NCBI RefSeq assembly: GCF_011808225.1
Contig: NZ_SOYS01000004.1
Location: 186,001-250,000, forward strand
From: Cedecea colo
GTDB taxonomy: Bacteria; Pseudomonadota; Gammaproteobacteria; Enterobacterales; Enterobacteriaceae
DNA: 64,000 bases
Direction of reading: 5' to 3'
Shown in pieces: positions 21,035-31,140 of this stretch. Position numbers and translations under genes: made by a program. Position 1 is the first letter of the stretch, and each line of letters begins with the position of its first letter. The notes below the pieces were generated by a model, which had not been told where the DNA came from, did not search any database, and worked only from the letters and a program-made list of their open reading frames with translations.

Positions 21035-21600
21035 CTATCCATTTTCTGCAATTTATCAACAACATATTGTGAAGATCATTGCTGCTCTACCCGCTTACCG
21101 GCGCGGGCATCTGGTTTACTTTTCGCTGTGGTTTTGTCCAGTTCCGCTATTTTATCCAGTTTCGCTCGTTTATCAGGACACAGCCCTCTCACGACAGCGC
21201 GGGGATTTCCCCCTTCCGGGCGCTTTGTACAAGCCTTGCCGCACGCGTCGGCAGCGGCAATATCGCAGGCGTTGCGCTGGCGCTAACGATGGGCGGCCCC
21301 GGCGCGATTTTCTGGAGGTGGGTAGTGGCCCTCATCGGCATGGTGACTTCCTTTGCAGAATGTTCCCTAGCGCAGCTCTATAAACGCCATACAGGCAAAC
21401 TTCATTGCCAATGCGGCAAGCCATGCCTTTGCCGTGCCGAAAACCTGGGTGGGTATCCTGCTGGCAGGAAGCGGCTTCAGAGTTGCTGGCGTTTACGTCA
21501 GGCCAGGCGATGCCGACGGGAATTATCGCTTTTTTCATCTTTCTGCTCGTCTTCACTCTTGATCCTGATCGTTTCCCGAAATCAAAAACCAGCTGGCTTC
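21035..21600 (+). pseudogene. yaaJ: Decayed yaaJ (alanine/glycine:cation symporter family)
   Basis: This is a broken remnant of YaaJ, an AGCS-family amino-acid:cation symporter. From 21043 the frame reads residues like FINNIL, then an in-frame TGA (21070-21072) where E. coli has Trp, then GAGIWFTFRCGFVQFRYF, SLAARVGSGNIAGVALALT, GGPGAIFWRWV and TSFAECSLAQLYK. After that a frame change and a deletion jump to QANFIANAASHAF, which matches a later part of YaaJ, and the C-terminal two thirds is missing. No start codon survives. It occupies the normal yaaJ place between talB and yaaA. The flank 20818-21034 shows no feature apart from the talB upstream region. Confidence 0.85.
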
Positions 21601-21711
21601 GGGCGTGTGCAACGACATTAGCGTCACTAAAAACCGGCGCTAATCGCATCCATTGGCGGATACTTTCGGGAAATTTGTTAAAGTAGGCGGCATAATTTGC
21701 AAGGAGCGAAC

Positions 21712-22485
21712 ATGCTGATTGTTATTTCACCCGCTAAAACGCTTGATTACCAAAGCCTTCTGCCAACCGATCGCTACACTCAACCGGAACTGCTGGAGCA
21801 TTCGCAGCAGTTAATCGGTATTGCCCGCAAGCTCAGCGCGCCGCAAATTGCCTCGCTTATGAGCATCAGCGACAAACTGGCCTCCCTCAACGAAACCCGC
21901 TTCCACGAATGGCACCCGGATTTCACGCCGCAGAACGCGCGCCAGGCTATTCTGGCTTTTAAGGGCGATGTGTACACCGGCTTACAGGCTGAAAAATTTA
22001 GCGATGCTGATTTTGACTTTGCCCAACAGCATTTACGTATGCTGTCGGGATTGTATGGCGTGCTACGTCCGCTGGATCTGATGCAGCCTTACCGTCTGGA
22101 GATGGGAATTCGCCTGGAGAATCCGCAGGGCAAAGACCTTTACCATTTCTGGGGTGATACCCTTACCGAGAAGCTGAACCAGACGCTGGCAGATCAGGGC
22201 GATAATATTCTGATAAACCTGGCTTCAGACGAATATTTTAAAGCGATAAAACCGAAGAAATTGCAGGCTGAAATTATTAAGCCTGTCTTCCTCGATGAGA
22301 AGAACGGCAAATTTAAAGTTATCAGCTTCTACGCCAAGAAAGCGCGTGGGCTGATGAGCCGTTACATCATTGAAAACCGGCTCACCCGGCCTGAACAGCT
22401 AAGCGCCTTTAATATCGATGGCTACTTCTTTGATGAAGCGGCATCGGCTAAAAACGAACTGGTGTTTAAGCGTCACGAGCAGTAA
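21712..22485 (+). CDS. yaaA: Peroxide-stress protein YaaA
   Basis: YaaA (DUF328) lowers intracellular iron during hydrogen peroxide stress in E. coli. It has 257 residues and starts [16 protein letters not shown] chose the ATG at 21712, with AGGAG 7 bases upstream, over an earlier in-frame start. Motifs seen are [20 protein letters not shown] and [13 protein letters not shown]. It converges with yaaX across an intergenic repeat. Confidence 0.95.
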   Translation: MLIVISPAKTLDYQSLLPTDRYTQPELLEHSQQLIGIARKLSAPQIASLMSISDKLASLNETRFHEWHPDFTPQNARQAILAFKGDVYTGLQAEKFSDADFDFAQQHLRMLSGLYGVLRPLDLMQPYRLEMGIRLENPQGKDLYHFWGDTLTEKLNQTLADQGDNILINLASDEYFKAIKPKKLQAEIIKPVFLDEKNGKFKVISFYAKKARGLMSRYIIENRLTRPEQLSAFNIDGYFFDEAASAKNELVFKRHEQ

Positions 22486-22491
22486 AACAAA

Positions 22492-22674
22492 ACGCCAGCT
22501 TTACGCTGGCGTCAGACCGATGACAAATTTTATAGCTTACGAAGTTCTGAAAAATGTCAACCTAAAATTAACAGCAAAATCAATCCATTGATTTTCGGCC
22601 ATTAATCACAAAGAAGGAAGAATCACGCTTTTTCCTTCTTTGTCAGCAACCTGACGCCAGCTTTACGCTGGCGT
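22492..22674 (+). repeat. Intergenic repeat family, copy A (core 22513-22652, flanked by identical 21-bp palindromes)
   Basis: The 140-bp core begins CAGACCGATGACAAA and ends GTCAGCAACCT. It has two internal hairpins: AAAATCAA/TTGATTTT near 22586-22605, and a long one pairing ACAAAGAAGGAA with TTCCTTCTTTGT near 22609-22642. A 21-bp palindrome (stem ACGCCAGC/GCTGGCGT, loop TTTAC) is present identically at 22492-22512 and 22654-22674. The palindromes can act as terminators for yaaA and yaaX. I do not recognise the core as ERIC, REP or BOX. Confidence 0.85.
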
Positions 22675-22678
22675 TTCT

Positions 22679-22963
22679 TTAGTGATGGTTCCGGTGGCCG
22701 TTATCGTGGTCATTATCACGATAGTCGTGACGATCGTAATGGCGATCGGGGCCGCCATGCGGACGCCAGTGGTTATCGCGCCACTCATAATGATTACCCC
22801 ACCAGCCATGGTCGCGCCAGTGGCCGCCATCCCAGTAGTTACCATGATCATCCCGATCGCCGATTTGCAGCTTCACCGCCGGAACCAGGGTTATTTCAGC
22901 GGCCTGCACGGCCAGAGGAGTCACCGCCAGAATCGATAACGCCAGAACGATAGGTTTCAACAT
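22679..22963 (-). CDS. yaaX: Periplasmic DUF2502 protein YaaX
   Basis: This 94-residue protein resembles YaaX/YpeC (DUF2502). Residues 1-21 form a signal peptide ([21 protein letters not shown]), followed by [20 protein letters not shown] and a tail rich in His, Asp, Trp and Arg that suggests metal or polyanion contact (inference). AAGGAG precedes the ATG. It lies between thrC and yaaA, as in E. coli. Function is unknown. Confidence 0.9.
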   Translation of the reverse strand: MLKPIVLALSILAVTPLAVQAAEITLVPAVKLQIGDRDDHGNYWDGGHWRDHGWWGNHYEWRDNHWRPHGGPDRHYDRHDYRDNDHDNGHRNHH

Positions 22964-23331
22964 AAGTACTCCTTAACACATTCATGCCCGTATGGGTCGT
23001 TAAGGAGAGCTTATGCCGAATGGCGCCCGGTTGTTATCCTGCGCAATCCTAATATCTAAGTGTCCGCATTTTATGGGAATTTCTACTTTTTTCCTCCTTG
23101 ATTCCTGCTTATTTTCTCCATAATCAGGCCCAAAACCACCCGAAAAGGTGTTCAGACTGATAACAAACTCTCAATCAGCACAGGTTGAACGTATACCGTC
23201 GAATAAAAAATAAGTAAAATCAATGCATTGCTTTTCAGCTGATAACTACAAAGAAGGAAAAGCCACGTTTTTTCCTTCTTTGTCAGCAATCTAAACCACC
23301 CAAAAGGGTGGTTCGTTTGCGGCCCTGCCAG
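22964..23331. other. yaaX-thrC intergenic region
   Basis: This 368-base gap contains the yaaX promoter area (22964 to about 23130, no clear site seen) and then copy B of the intergenic repeat (23132-23313). No gene is visible. Confidence 0.7.
23132..23313 (+). repeat. Intergenic repeat family, copy B (core 23153-23292)
   Basis: The 140-bp core begins CAGACTGATAACAAAC and ends GTCAGCAATCT. The long hairpin (ACAAAGAAGGAAAA / TTTTCCTTCTTTGT) is perfect, and AAAATCAATGCATTG forms the smaller one. The core is bracketed by related palindromes: AACCACCC-AAAA-GGGTGGTT on the right (23294-23313) and a decayed AACCACC...GGTGTT on the left (23134-23152). It sits after the thrC 3' end. Confidence 0.82.
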
Positions 23332-24621
23332 TTACCAGGCTTTCGCCATCATTAATTTACGCAGCGCAGCAAAATCCGCTGGCAAATTGTGAGAGAGCAG
23401 CGGCAAATCAGCACGCGATGCCAGTTCTTCCGGCAACGGCAGCGTCTCATCAAGGATTTCTTCAACGCTCTCTTTGAATTTCGCCGGGTGTGCCGTTCCC
23501 AGGAACAGGCCGTATTCGCCCGGCTGTAGCTGGTCGCGCAGCGCGCGCCAGGCAATCGCCGCGTGTGGTTCGGAAACATACCCCTTCGCCCGCAGCTCAC
23601 GCATCGCCTGCTTCGTCTCTTCGTCGCTCAGCGCGGCATAGCCCAGATCGGCCAGCCGCCAGATTTTACGGCGGAACAGCTCTTCCACGCGCGGCCAGTT
23701 GTTTGGCTGGCTGACGTCCATCGCGTTAGAAAGCGTGGCAACGGTGGTGTTTGGCGACCATTTACCGTCTGCCAGGAAGCGCGGAACGGTGTCGTTGGCG
23801 TTGGTGGCGGCGATAAAGCGTTTAACCGGTAAACCGAGCGATTTCGCCAGCAGGCCAGCGGTCAGATCGCCAAAGTTACCGCTAGGCACGGAAATAACCA
23901 GCTGATTACGGGACGCCTGCGGAAGCTGCGCCACGGCTTCGAAGTAGTAGCAAATCTGTGCCAGCAGGCGGCTGATGTTGATAGAGTTTGCGGAATTTAA
24001 CCCCAGCGCGGCCTTTAGCTCTTCATCATCGAATGCCTGTTTGACCAGCGCCTGACAGGCATCAAAATCGCCATCAATGGCTACGGTTTCAATATTGCCG
24101 CCAAGGGTACAGAACAATTTTTCCTGCAGCGGACTGATTTTGCCACGCGGATAAAGGATCACTACGCGGACGTTTTCCAGCCCGTAGAATGCATGCGCCA
24201 CGGCCGCGCCGGTGTCGCCGGAAGTCGCCGTTAAAATCGTTACCGGTTTATCGCCGCTGATATGGGTCAGCATCTGGGCCATAAAGCGCCCGCCGAAATC
24301 TTTAAATGCCAGCGTCGGGCCGTGGAACAGTTCAAGACAGCCAATATCCGGCTCGACGCTTTTAACCGGAGCAGGGAAAGCAAAGGCCGCACGCACGCAC
24401 GCCTCAAGCTGTTCCTGAGGAATTTCATCGCCGATAAACGCGGACAGGATCTTGCTGCTGCGCGTGACGAAATCCATCTTCAGCATTTCGTCGATTTCGG
24501 TCAGTTCGAACTCGGGCAGGTCGTGCGGGAAAAATAGCCCCTGCTGTTTGCCCAGGCCCTGCGTAATCGCCTGGGCAAAATTGACCTGCTCGTTATGATC
24601 TTTAAGGTTATACAGTTTCAT
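23332..24621 (-). CDS. thrC: Threonine synthase
   Basis: ThrC converts O-phosphohomoserine to threonine with PLP. It has 429 residues. The PLP lysine is in GPTLAFKDFGGRFMAQML, and TILTATSGDTGAAVAHAFYG is the phosphate-cradle and substrate loop. It starts 3 bases after the thrB stop, as the last gene of thrLABC. Confidence 0.98.
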   Translation of the reverse strand: MKLYNLKDHNEQVNFAQAITQGLGKQQGLFFPHDLPEFELTEIDEMLKMDFVTRSSKILSAFIGDEIPQEQLEACVRAAFAFPAPVKSVEPDIGCLELFHGPTLAFKDFGGRFMAQMLTHISGDKPVTILTATSGDTGAAVAHAFYGLENVRVVILYPRGKISPLQEKLFCTLGGNIETVAIDGDFDACQALVKQAFDDEELKAALGLNSANSINISRLLAQICYYFEAVAQLPQASRNQLVISVPSGNFGDLTAGLLAKSLGLPVKRFIAATNANDTVPRFLADGKWSPNTTVATLSNAMDVSQPNNWPRVEELFRRKIWRLADLGYAALSDEETKQAMRELRAKGYVSEPHAAIAWRALRDQLQPGEYGLFLGTAHPAKFKESVEEILDETLPLPEELASRADLPLLSHNLPADFAALRKLMMAKAW

Positions 24622-24624
24622 GCG

Positions 24625-25554
24625 TTATCCCAGAACTCGTGCGCCAGCCGTATCCAGACGGCAAATATGTACAAAACCTTCCTGGTTCTGCAAATAATGA
24701 AGGCTTAGCCAGTCAGCCACGCGCTGTGCGGTATCGGTGTTATCGCACAGCGCAAATAAGGTCGGGCCGGAGCCAGAAATGCCGCTCGCCAACGCGCCAA
24801 TATCCGCCGCAGCCTGACGCGCTTCGTTAAAGCGCGGCAGTAATTTGGCACGATACGGCTCGGCAATGACATCACGCATCAGCTTTGCTGCAAGCTGTGG
24901 CTGGCGGGTATGACAGGCGTGAATAAAGCCCGCCAGATGGCGACCATGGCTGATGCAATCCTGGCGGCGATACTGTGCGGGCAGGATCGCACGCGCTTCG
25001 GCGGTGGAGACTTTAATCCCCGGATAGGCCAGCACCCACAGCCACTCGTCAAAGCCCGGCACCGACTGGCTAATAATGCCGTTTTCTTCGATCATCAACT
25101 GCATACCGCCAAGGTAGCACGGTGCGACGTTATCGTAGTGAACGCTGCCCGAAATACGGCCTTCCAGCTCGCCCATCAGGCTAAGCAAACGGGCCTCGCT
25201 GAGCGGCCTGCCGCAATATTCGTTCATCGCCATTAACCCCGCGACGACGGAGCAGGCGCTGGAGCCAAGGCCTGAGCCAATCGGCATACTTTTTTCCAGC
25301 GTCATCGCGACGGGAACGTTTTTGCCGATTTCCTGGCAGAAGCGTTCCCAGCATTGATAAACAATGTTCTCACGCGGCTCGGACGGTAATTTACTGGCAA
25401 AGCGCCCGATATTGTTCAGACTGAACGATTCCGCCGCTTCGACCGTAACGTAGTCTCCCAGCAGCGAACCATCTATTGGCGAAACCGCCGCCCCCAGCAC
25501 ATCAAACCCGACGCTCATATTGGCACTGCTTGCCGGGGCGTATACTTTAACCAT
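24625..25554 (-). CDS. thrB: Homoserine kinase
   Basis: ThrB phosphorylates homoserine. It is a 309-residue GHMP kinase with the ATP-binding loop [17 protein letters not shown] near residue 90 and a C-terminal [12 protein letters not shown]. It starts one base after thrA ends, so the two are translationally coupled. Confidence 0.98.
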   Translation of the reverse strand: MVKVYAPASSANMSVGFDVLGAAVSPIDGSLLGDYVTVEAAESFSLNNIGRFASKLPSEPRENIVYQCWERFCQEIGKNVPVAMTLEKSMPIGSGLGSSACSVVAGLMAMNEYCGRPLSEARLLSLMGELEGRISGSVHYDNVAPCYLGGMQLMIEENGIISQSVPGFDEWLWVLAYPGIKVSTAEARAILPAQYRRQDCISHGRHLAGFIHACHTRQPQLAAKLMRDVIAEPYRAKLLPRFNEARQAAADIGALASGISGSGPTLFALCDNTDTAQRVADWLSLHYLQNQEGFVHICRLDTAGARVLG

Positions 25555-25555
25555 C

Positions 25556-28018
25556 TTAAACTCCTAACTTCCATGACAGGGTGCGCAATAAGTCCGCAAA
25601 GACACCGGCAGCCGTAACATCGTTGCCCGCACCGTAACCGCGCAGCACAAGAGGCAGCGGCTGATAATAGTGGCTATAAAAAGCCAGAGCGTTTTCGCCG
25701 TTTTTGACCTTATACAGTGGATCGTTACCGTCCACGGCGTCAATTTTAACTTTGCAGCTACCGTCTTCTTCGATCGCACCCACAAAACGCAGCACTTTAC
25801 CTTCATCGCGCGCTTTCGCCACGCGAGCTGAAAAATCGTCATCCAGCTGCGGCAAGCGCGCCATAAACGACTCGACGTCCCCGCTGGAATCGAAGGACTC
25901 AGGTAAAACAGGTTCGATAACGATATCGGAAAGTTCGAGATTGCTGCCCGTTTCGCGAGCCAGAATCAACAGCTTGCGCGCCACGTCCATGCCGGAAAGA
26001 TCGTCACGCGGATCGGGTTCGGTGTAGCCCATTTCACGCGCGACGCGCGTCGCTTCCGACAGGCTCATCCCTTCATCAAGCTTGCCAAAGATGAACGACA
26101 AAGAACCGGAAAGGATGCCGGAGAAACGGCGCAGCTCATCGCCCGCATTCAGCAGGTTTTGCAGGTTTTCGATAACCGGCAGCCCCGCGCCAACGTTGGT
26201 ATCATAGAGGAATTTACGCCGCGATTTCGCCGCGGCGTTACGCATCTGATGGTAGTAATTCATAGTCGAGGTGTTCGCCTTTTTATTTGGCGTCACCACG
26301 TGGAAACCTTCGCCGAGGAAATCGGCATACTGATCCGCCACCGCCTGGCTTGAAGTACAGTCGACGATGACCGGATTCAGCAGATGATACTCTTTTGCCA
26401 GACGGATAAGGCGGCCCAGGTTAAACGGCTCTTTGGCTTCGGCCAGTTCCGCCTGCCAGTTTTCAAGGTCCAGGCCATGGACGTTGGTCAGCAAAGCTTT
26501 TGAATTTGCCACGCCGCAGACGCGCAGATCGATATGCTTCTTTTTCAGCCAGTTTTGCTGGCGCTTCACCTGCTCAAGCAGCGCGGAACCCACGCCGCCG
26601 ACGCCAATCAGGAACAGCTCAATAACCTGATCGGTATTGAACAGCATCTGATGCGTCACGCGCACGCCGGTGGTCGCATCGTCGTTGCTGACCACAACGG
26701 AAATAGAACGCTCGGAAGATCCCTGTGCGATCGCCACAATATTTATGTTTGCGCGAGCAAGCGCCGCAAAGAACTTAGCGGAGATGCCGCGCAGCGTGCG
26801 CATACCGTCACCCACTACGGAGACGATCGCCAGGTGCTCCATAATCGCCAGCGGCTCAAGCAGGCCTTCTTTCAGCTCCAGATAAAACTCTCCTTCCATA
26901 GCGCGGCGCGCGCGGCCGCAATCACCCTGCGGCACGCAGAAGCTGATGCTGTATTCGGAGGAAGATTGCGTAATCAGCACCACGGAAATGCCCGCGCCGG
27001 ACATCGCAGCGAAAACGCGCGCTGCCATGCCCACCATGCCTTTCATGCCCGGCCCTGAGACGTTAAACATCGCCATGTTATTCAGGTTAGTAATGCCCTT
27101 AACCGGCAGCGCGTCTTTATCGCTTTCAGCGCCAATCAACGTGCCGGGCGCCTGAGGATTACCGGTGTTTTTGATAAGGCATGGGATCTGGAACTGGGCG
27201 ATGGGGGTAATGGTGCGGGGGTGAAGAACTTTGGCGCCGAAGTAGGATAGCTCCATGGCTTCCTGATACGACATCGACTTTAACAGCCTGGCGTCGGGTA
27301 CCTGACGCGGATCGCAGGTATAAACACCATCAACGTCAGTCCAGATTTCACAACAATCGGCGCGTAAACACGCGGCCAGCACGGCAGCGGAGTAATCGGA
27401 ACCGTTACGGCCAAGTACAACTAGCTCCCCCTTATCGTTACCGGCAGTAAAGCCCGCCATTAACACCATATGGTCAGACGGGATGCGGCTGGCGGCGATG
27501 CGCCGGGTGGATTCAGCGATATCAACGGTGGATTCGAGATAATGCCCAACGGCGAGTAATTTTTCGACCGGATCGATAACGGTAACGTTGTGACCGCGGG
27601 CTTCAAGCAACGCTGCCATGATGGCGATGGAAAGCTTTTCACCACGACAAATAATAGCCGCGTTGATGCTGTCCGGACACTGCCCTAACAGGCTGATGCC
27701 GTGCAGGACGTGTTTAAGCTGGGCAAATTCTTGCTCAACAAAGGCTTTAAGTTTCGCGAGCGGGAAGCCGGGTTGCGCTTCGGCAAGCCCGGTAAGCAAT
27801 TCGTTAAAAATGCGCTCGGCGTCGCTGATATTCGGTAGTGCATCCTGTCCACCGATGGTTTTTTCAATCATCGCCACCAGGTGATTGGTAATTTTTGCCG
27901 GGGCAGACAGCACGGTCGCCACCTGCCCCTGTTTGGCATTGCTTTCCAGGATATCGGCAACACGGAGAAAACGTTCCGCGTTCGCCACTGATGTACCACC
28001 GAATTTCAACACTCGCAT
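25556..28018 (-). CDS. thrA: Bifunctional aspartokinase I / homoserine dehydrogenase I
   Basis: ThrA carries out the first and third steps from aspartate to threonine and is inhibited by threonine. At 820 residues it is full length: aspartokinase N-terminus ([18 protein letters not shown]), two ACT-like regulatory segments around residues 320-450, then homoserine dehydrogenase with the NAD(P) fold [15 protein letters not shown] and the GGSLS-like [12 protein letters not shown]. It lies downstream of the thr attenuator. Confidence 0.98.
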   Translation of the reverse strand: MRVLKFGGTSVANAERFLRVADILESNAKQGQVATVLSAPAKITNHLVAMIEKTIGGQDALPNISDAERIFNELLTGLAEAQPGFPLAKLKAFVEQEFAQLKHVLHGISLLGQCPDSINAAIICRGEKLSIAIMAALLEARGHNVTVIDPVEKLLAVGHYLESTVDIAESTRRIAASRIPSDHMVLMAGFTAGNDKGELVVLGRNGSDYSAAVLAACLRADCCEIWTDVDGVYTCDPRQVPDARLLKSMSYQEAMELSYFGAKVLHPRTITPIAQFQIPCLIKNTGNPQAPGTLIGAESDKDALPVKGITNLNNMAMFNVSGPGMKGMVGMAARVFAAMSGAGISVVLITQSSSEYSISFCVPQGDCGRARRAMEGEFYLELKEGLLEPLAIMEHLAIVSVVGDGMRTLRGISAKFFAALARANINIVAIAQGSSERSISVVVSNDDATTGVRVTHQMLFNTDQVIELFLIGVGGVGSALLEQVKRQQNWLKKKHIDLRVCGVANSKALLTNVHGLDLENWQAELAEAKEPFNLGRLIRLAKEYHLLNPVIVDCTSSQAVADQYADFLGEGFHVVTPNKKANTSTMNYYHQMRNAAAKSRRKFLYDTNVGAGLPVIENLQNLLNAGDELRRFSGILSGSLSFIFGKLDEGMSLSEATRVAREMGYTEPDPRDDLSGMDVARKLLILARETGSNLELSDIVIEPVLPESFDSSGDVESFMARLPQLDDDFSARVAKARDEGKVLRFVGAIEEDGSCKVKIDAVDGNDPLYKVKNGENALAFYSHYYQPLPLVLRGYGAGNDVTAAGVFADLLRTLSWKLGV

Positions 28019-28045
28019 TGGATATTACCCCTTGATTTTTAGTCG

Positions 28046-28082
28046 AAAAAAAAGCCCGCACTGTTCAGGTGCGGGCTTTTTT
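28046..28082 (-). terminator. thr operon attenuator terminator
   Basis: GCCCGCAC / GTGCGGGC with a seven-base loop, flanked by A and T runs, stands between the thrL leader peptide and thrA. Leftward it ends in eight T. This is the attenuator. Confidence 0.93.
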
Positions 28083-28099
28083 CGTTTTTCCTGTATGCG

Positions 28100-28168
28100 T
28101 CAGCCCGCACCGTTACCTGTGGTAATGGTGGTTGTAATAATTGTGGTCATCGGGCTGATGCGGATCAT
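28100..28168 (-). CDS. thrL: thr operon leader peptide ThrL
   Basis: This 22-codon leader begins MIRISPM and ends TTGNGAG. I count seven Thr and five Ile codons; the E. coli leader has 21 codons ending in the same residues. Ribosome stalling at Thr or Ile codons controls the terminator 18 bases downstream. The ATG is preceded by ACAACATCC, as in E. coli, without a strong ribosome binding site. Confidence 0.93.
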   Translation of the reverse strand: MIRISPMTTIITTTITTGNGAG

Positions 28169-28203
28169 GGATGTTGTGTGCTCTTAATCTGATTTACCTG
28201 TAT

Positions 28204-28232
28204 TGGTTAAAGTATCCGTCAGATGAAGTCAA
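28204..28232 (-). promoter_or_regulatory. thr operon promoter
   Basis: Leftward, TTGACT at 28232-28227, 17 bases, then TAACCA at 28209-28204 correspond to the E. coli thrL promoter elements. Confidence 0.78.
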
Positions 28233-28325
28233 TTTATTTTTAGTTTTGCTACCCAGGCTTACGTTTCCCCGGTTCGCTAACAAACAGGGCGGAAATGACA
28301 TGTTTACGCTGCGTAACTGCGGATA

Positions 28326-29054
28326 TCACTCGGCGTTATCACTGCCAGAAGCTTTCTGCACAATATTATCCACTGGCAGATTTATTTCGATATCGTGCAG
28401 CAATCGATGCAGCATTGCGGTATCTCGCTGCGTTAAAAGCCCTAAACGCTGCTGTAGCCAGTCGGCCATTTTCTGGTCGTCCGCAACATCAAGGCGAGCG
28501 GTCAGCGCCGTTATACGCAGGCGTAAGGCGCTCAATTGTTGAGCATCCGCCTCCTGCTTCTGTGCTGCGGGCAACTGCATAAGGGAAGAAAGCTGGTAGC
28601 AATAAACCATCACCGCCTGCCCTAAATTTAGCGATGGATAATCCGCCACCATCGGCACGCCGGTGAGCACGTCAGCCAGCTCCAGTTCTTCATTGGTCAG
28701 GCCCGAATCCTCGCGTCCAAAGACCAGCGCGGCGGTGCCAACCCATTCACGTTTCTCTTCCAGCAGCGGCACCAGTTCTTGCGGCGTCGCGTAGTAATGA
28801 AATTTGGCCCGGCTGCGGGCGGTGGTCGCGACGGTAAAATTAACATCGTGCAGCGCATCGGCAAGCGTTGCAAAATGCTGTGCATTATCAAGGATATCGC
28901 CTGCGCCATGCGCCACCCAACGCGCTTCTGGCTTAAGGTGAGCATCGCTTGCCACTATACGCAATGCCGTAAAGCCCATGGTCTTCATAGCACGAGCGGC
29001 GGCACCGACATTCTCGGCTCTGGCAGGGGAAACCAGGATGATTGGTAAACGCAT
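28326..29054 (-). CDS. yjtD: SpoU-family RNA methyltransferase YjtD (LasT)
   Basis: This 242-residue protein is a SPOUT (TrmH/TrmJ) 2'-O-methyltransferase relative called YjtD or LasT. The N-terminus has ILVSPARAENVGAAARAMKTMG, the middle has LVFGREDSGLTNEEL, and PSLNLGQAVMVYCYQL is the knot and cofactor-binding end. The ATG at 29054 is chosen by match to the family N-terminus. It lies between arcA and thrL, as in E. coli. The RNA target is not known. Confidence 0.92.
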   Translation of the reverse strand: MRLPIILVSPARAENVGAAARAMKTMGFTALRIVASDAHLKPEARWVAHGAGDILDNAQHFATLADALHDVNFTVATTARSRAKFHYYATPQELVPLLEEKREWVGTAALVFGREDSGLTNEELELADVLTGVPMVADYPSLNLGQAVMVYCYQLSSLMQLPAAQKQEADAQQLSALRLRITALTARLDVADDQKMADWLQQRLGLLTQRDTAMLHRLLHDIEINLPVDNIVQKASGSDNAE

Positions 29055-29689
29055 CAAAACTCTCTTAAAAATCGTCAAACCCGGGAAAAAACCGGCGCTA
29101 AAATGATAATGCGCGTCACAAATTTACTTTAATGCAACATTCGCACAGGCGATAATAAGTTATAAAGACAAACATGAAGCGCATAAGCTTTAGATGCAAA
29201 TCGCTGAATAATCCCGGTAAAACTGGTTACATCCTGCTGGTTATTATAGGTAAAAAGCGTTTATTACCCTAAGTAAAACCGCTTTACCAGATTTATTGTA
29301 TCCAGGGCGTCACTGCGTTGATTATTAAAAAAATGTGACGCAGGCTAGCAATACGCGACGATGATTTCATCAAACTGTTAACGTGCTACAATTGGAATTG
29401 ATATATGTCAACGAAGCGTAGTTTTATCAGATGTCTGAAGCGGTCCTGCCTGTTATGTTGCTGTTAAAATGGTTAGGATAATAGCCGTTTTTGACACCGT
29501 CGGGTCCAGAGGGAAAAGCGCCCACGACCAAGCTAATGATGTTGTTGACGTTGATGGAAAGTGCATCAAGAACGCAATTACGTACTTTAGTCACGTTTAG
29601 CCCGACATGTTAATTTATGGCATGTACCTGGCAGGTCAGGGACTTTTGTACTTCCTGTTTCGATTTAGTTGGCAATTTAGGTAGCGAAC
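29055..29689. other. yjtD-arcA divergent region, long arcA leader
   Basis: This 635-base gap holds the arcA promoter region and 5' leader. No intact gene is visible. It contains a frameshifted yjjY-like frame (29453-29594, minus strand), and the last 90 bases before arcA are strongly E. coli-like. Confidence 0.7.
29453..29594 (-). pseudogene. yjjY: yjjY-like small frame with a one-base insertion
   Basis: Leftward from GTG at 29594 the first frame reads TKVRNCVLDALSINV then NNIISLVVGAFP. The next frame reads DPTVSKTAIILTILTAT and stops at 29453. Together they match all of E. coli YjjY (46 residues), but the span is 142 bases, one more than 46 codons plus stop, and an extra T in the TTTT near the join explains it. 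Either the gene is broken or the annotated frame was never coding and the conserved DNA is arcA leader. Confidence 0.75.
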
Positions 29690-30406
29690 ATGCAGACCCC
29701 GCACATTCTTATCGTCGAAGACGAGCTAGTAACACGCAACACGTTAAAAAGCATTTTTGAAGCTGAAGGCTACGATGTCTTTGAAGCGACTGATGGCGCA
29801 GAGATGCATCAAATCCTTTCAGATAATGACATCAACCTGGTCATTATGGATATCAACCTGCCGGGCAAAAATGGCCTGCTGCTGGCGCGTGAACTGCGTG
29901 AGCAAGCCAACGTGGCGCTGATGTTCCTCACCGGCCGCGATAACGAAGTAGACAAGATCCTCGGTCTGGAAATCGGCGCAGATGACTACATCACTAAGCC
30001 ATTCAACCCGCGTGAACTGACTATTCGTGCCCGTAACCTGCTGTCGCGCACCATGAATTTAGGCGCCATTAGCGAAGAACGCCGTTCGGTTGAAAGCTAC
30101 AAATTTAACGGCTGGGAACTGGATATCAACAGTCGTTCTCTGGTTAGCCCGAATGGCGAACAGTATAAGCTGCCGCGCAGTGAGTTTCGCGCCATGCTGC
30201 ACTTCTGTGAAAACCCTGGCAAAATTCAGTCGCGCGCCGAACTGCTGAAAAAAATGACCGGGCGCGAGCTTAAGCCGCACGATCGTACCGTTGACGTCAC
30301 CATCCGCCGTATTCGTAAACACTTCGAATCCACGCCGGACACGCCTGAAATCATCGCCACTATTCACGGCGAAGGCTACCGTTTCTGCGGCGACCTGCAG
30401 GAATAA
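29690..30406 (+). CDS. arcA: Aerobic respiration response regulator ArcA
   Basis: ArcA is the OmpR-type response regulator of the ArcAB redox system. It has 238 residues. The receiver domain has the phosphorylated Asp in [13 protein letters not shown] and the switch Lys in [13 protein letters not shown]; the winged helix ends with [13 protein letters not shown]. The ATG follows GGTAGCGAAC. The usual creBCD genes after it are absent; creA converges directly. Confidence 0.98.
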   Translation: MQTPHILIVEDELVTRNTLKSIFEAEGYDVFEATDGAEMHQILSDNDINLVIMDINLPGKNGLLLARELREQANVALMFLTGRDNEVDKILGLEIGADDYITKPFNPRELTIRARNLLSRTMNLGAISEERRSVESYKFNGWELDINSRSLVSPNGEQYKLPRSEFRAMLHFCENPGKIQSRAELLKKMTGRELKPHDRTVDVTIRRIRKHFESTPDTPEIIATIHGEGYRFCGDLQE

Positions 30407-30431
30407 TTCAGGTATAGCGGTTAGCATTACG

Positions 30432-30460
30432 AAAGGGCGGATTTCCGCCCTTTTCTTTTT
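30432..30460 (+). terminator. arcA terminator
   Basis: AAAGGGCGGA / TCCGCCCTTT with a two-base loop is followed by TTTTCTTTTT. It ends 5 bases before the convergent creA stop. Confidence 0.88.
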
Positions 30461-30464
30461 GCTG

Positions 30465-30935
30465 TTATTTCCACGGCATGATTGGCACGGCGCTCAGCGC
30501 GTTCTTTGGCGAACCCTCAACCACTTTATCCGAGTAAGCCAGATACGCCAGCGTGTTACGCTTCGCGTCGTAAAAACGCACGACCTGAAGCTTTTTAAAC
30601 ACTAAAGAAGTGCGTTTCTGAAACACCACTTCTCCCTGCGATTTGCCGGCTTTAATCTTCTCGCTGAGTTCTACCGGCCCGACCTGCTGACAGGAAATCG
30701 CCGCATCGGAAGTATCTTCCGCAAGGCCCAGACCGCCCTTAATACCACCGGTTTTGGCCCGGCTGATATAACAGGTAACGTTCTTCACATCCGGATCGTC
30801 AAAAGCTTCTACGACAATTTTATGATCCGGCCCAAAGACCTTAAACACCGTGTCTACCGAACCGATCTGTTCAGCAAAAACGCTCTGGGACAACATCAGC
30901 AACGCACCCGCTGCGGCTAACTCTTTATATTTCAT
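30465..30935 (-). CDS. creA: CreA family protein
   Basis: This 156-residue protein is CreA, a conserved exported protein of unknown role. Residues 1-21 are a signal peptide ending SVFA. Conserved stretches are [20 protein letters not shown] and [20 protein letters not shown], with two cysteines that may pair. It is divergent from rob, as in E. coli, but stands alone without creBCD. Confidence 0.94.
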   Translation of the reverse strand: MKYKELAAAGALLMLSQSVFAEQIGSVDTVFKVFGPDHKIVVEAFDDPDVKNVTCYISRAKTGGIKGGLGLAEDTSDAAISCQQVGPVELSEKIKAGKSQGEVVFQKRTSLVFKKLQVVRFYDAKRNTLAYLAYSDKVVEGSPKNALSAVPIMPWK

Positions 30936-31140
30936 ATTATTACCGTTAATAAAGGTGACCCCGATTGACTAAACAGGCTTGAGGAAAAAGTTGTTTAATA
31001 TCACTTTATTAATCAACTTATCCATAAGAAAAATTGAATTTGGCACAACTTGTTATAAAAAACTCTGCCGGCTCTGAGAATAAAAAATGCTATTATCCGG
31101 CCATAATTACGGCACTGCTCTGTCAGGATGAGGATATTTT

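Noticed and set aside
22513-22652. Calling the 140-bp repeat an ERIC element
   Set aside because: It lacks the ERIC core (AAGTGACTGG...GAGTGCAGCCAACGC) that the elements at 41458 and 57533 do have.
22492-23313. A possible CRISPR array, because of repeated hairpins near yaaX
   Set aside because: Only two units of about 180 bp with different flanks; no regular short repeats and spacers, and no cas genes.
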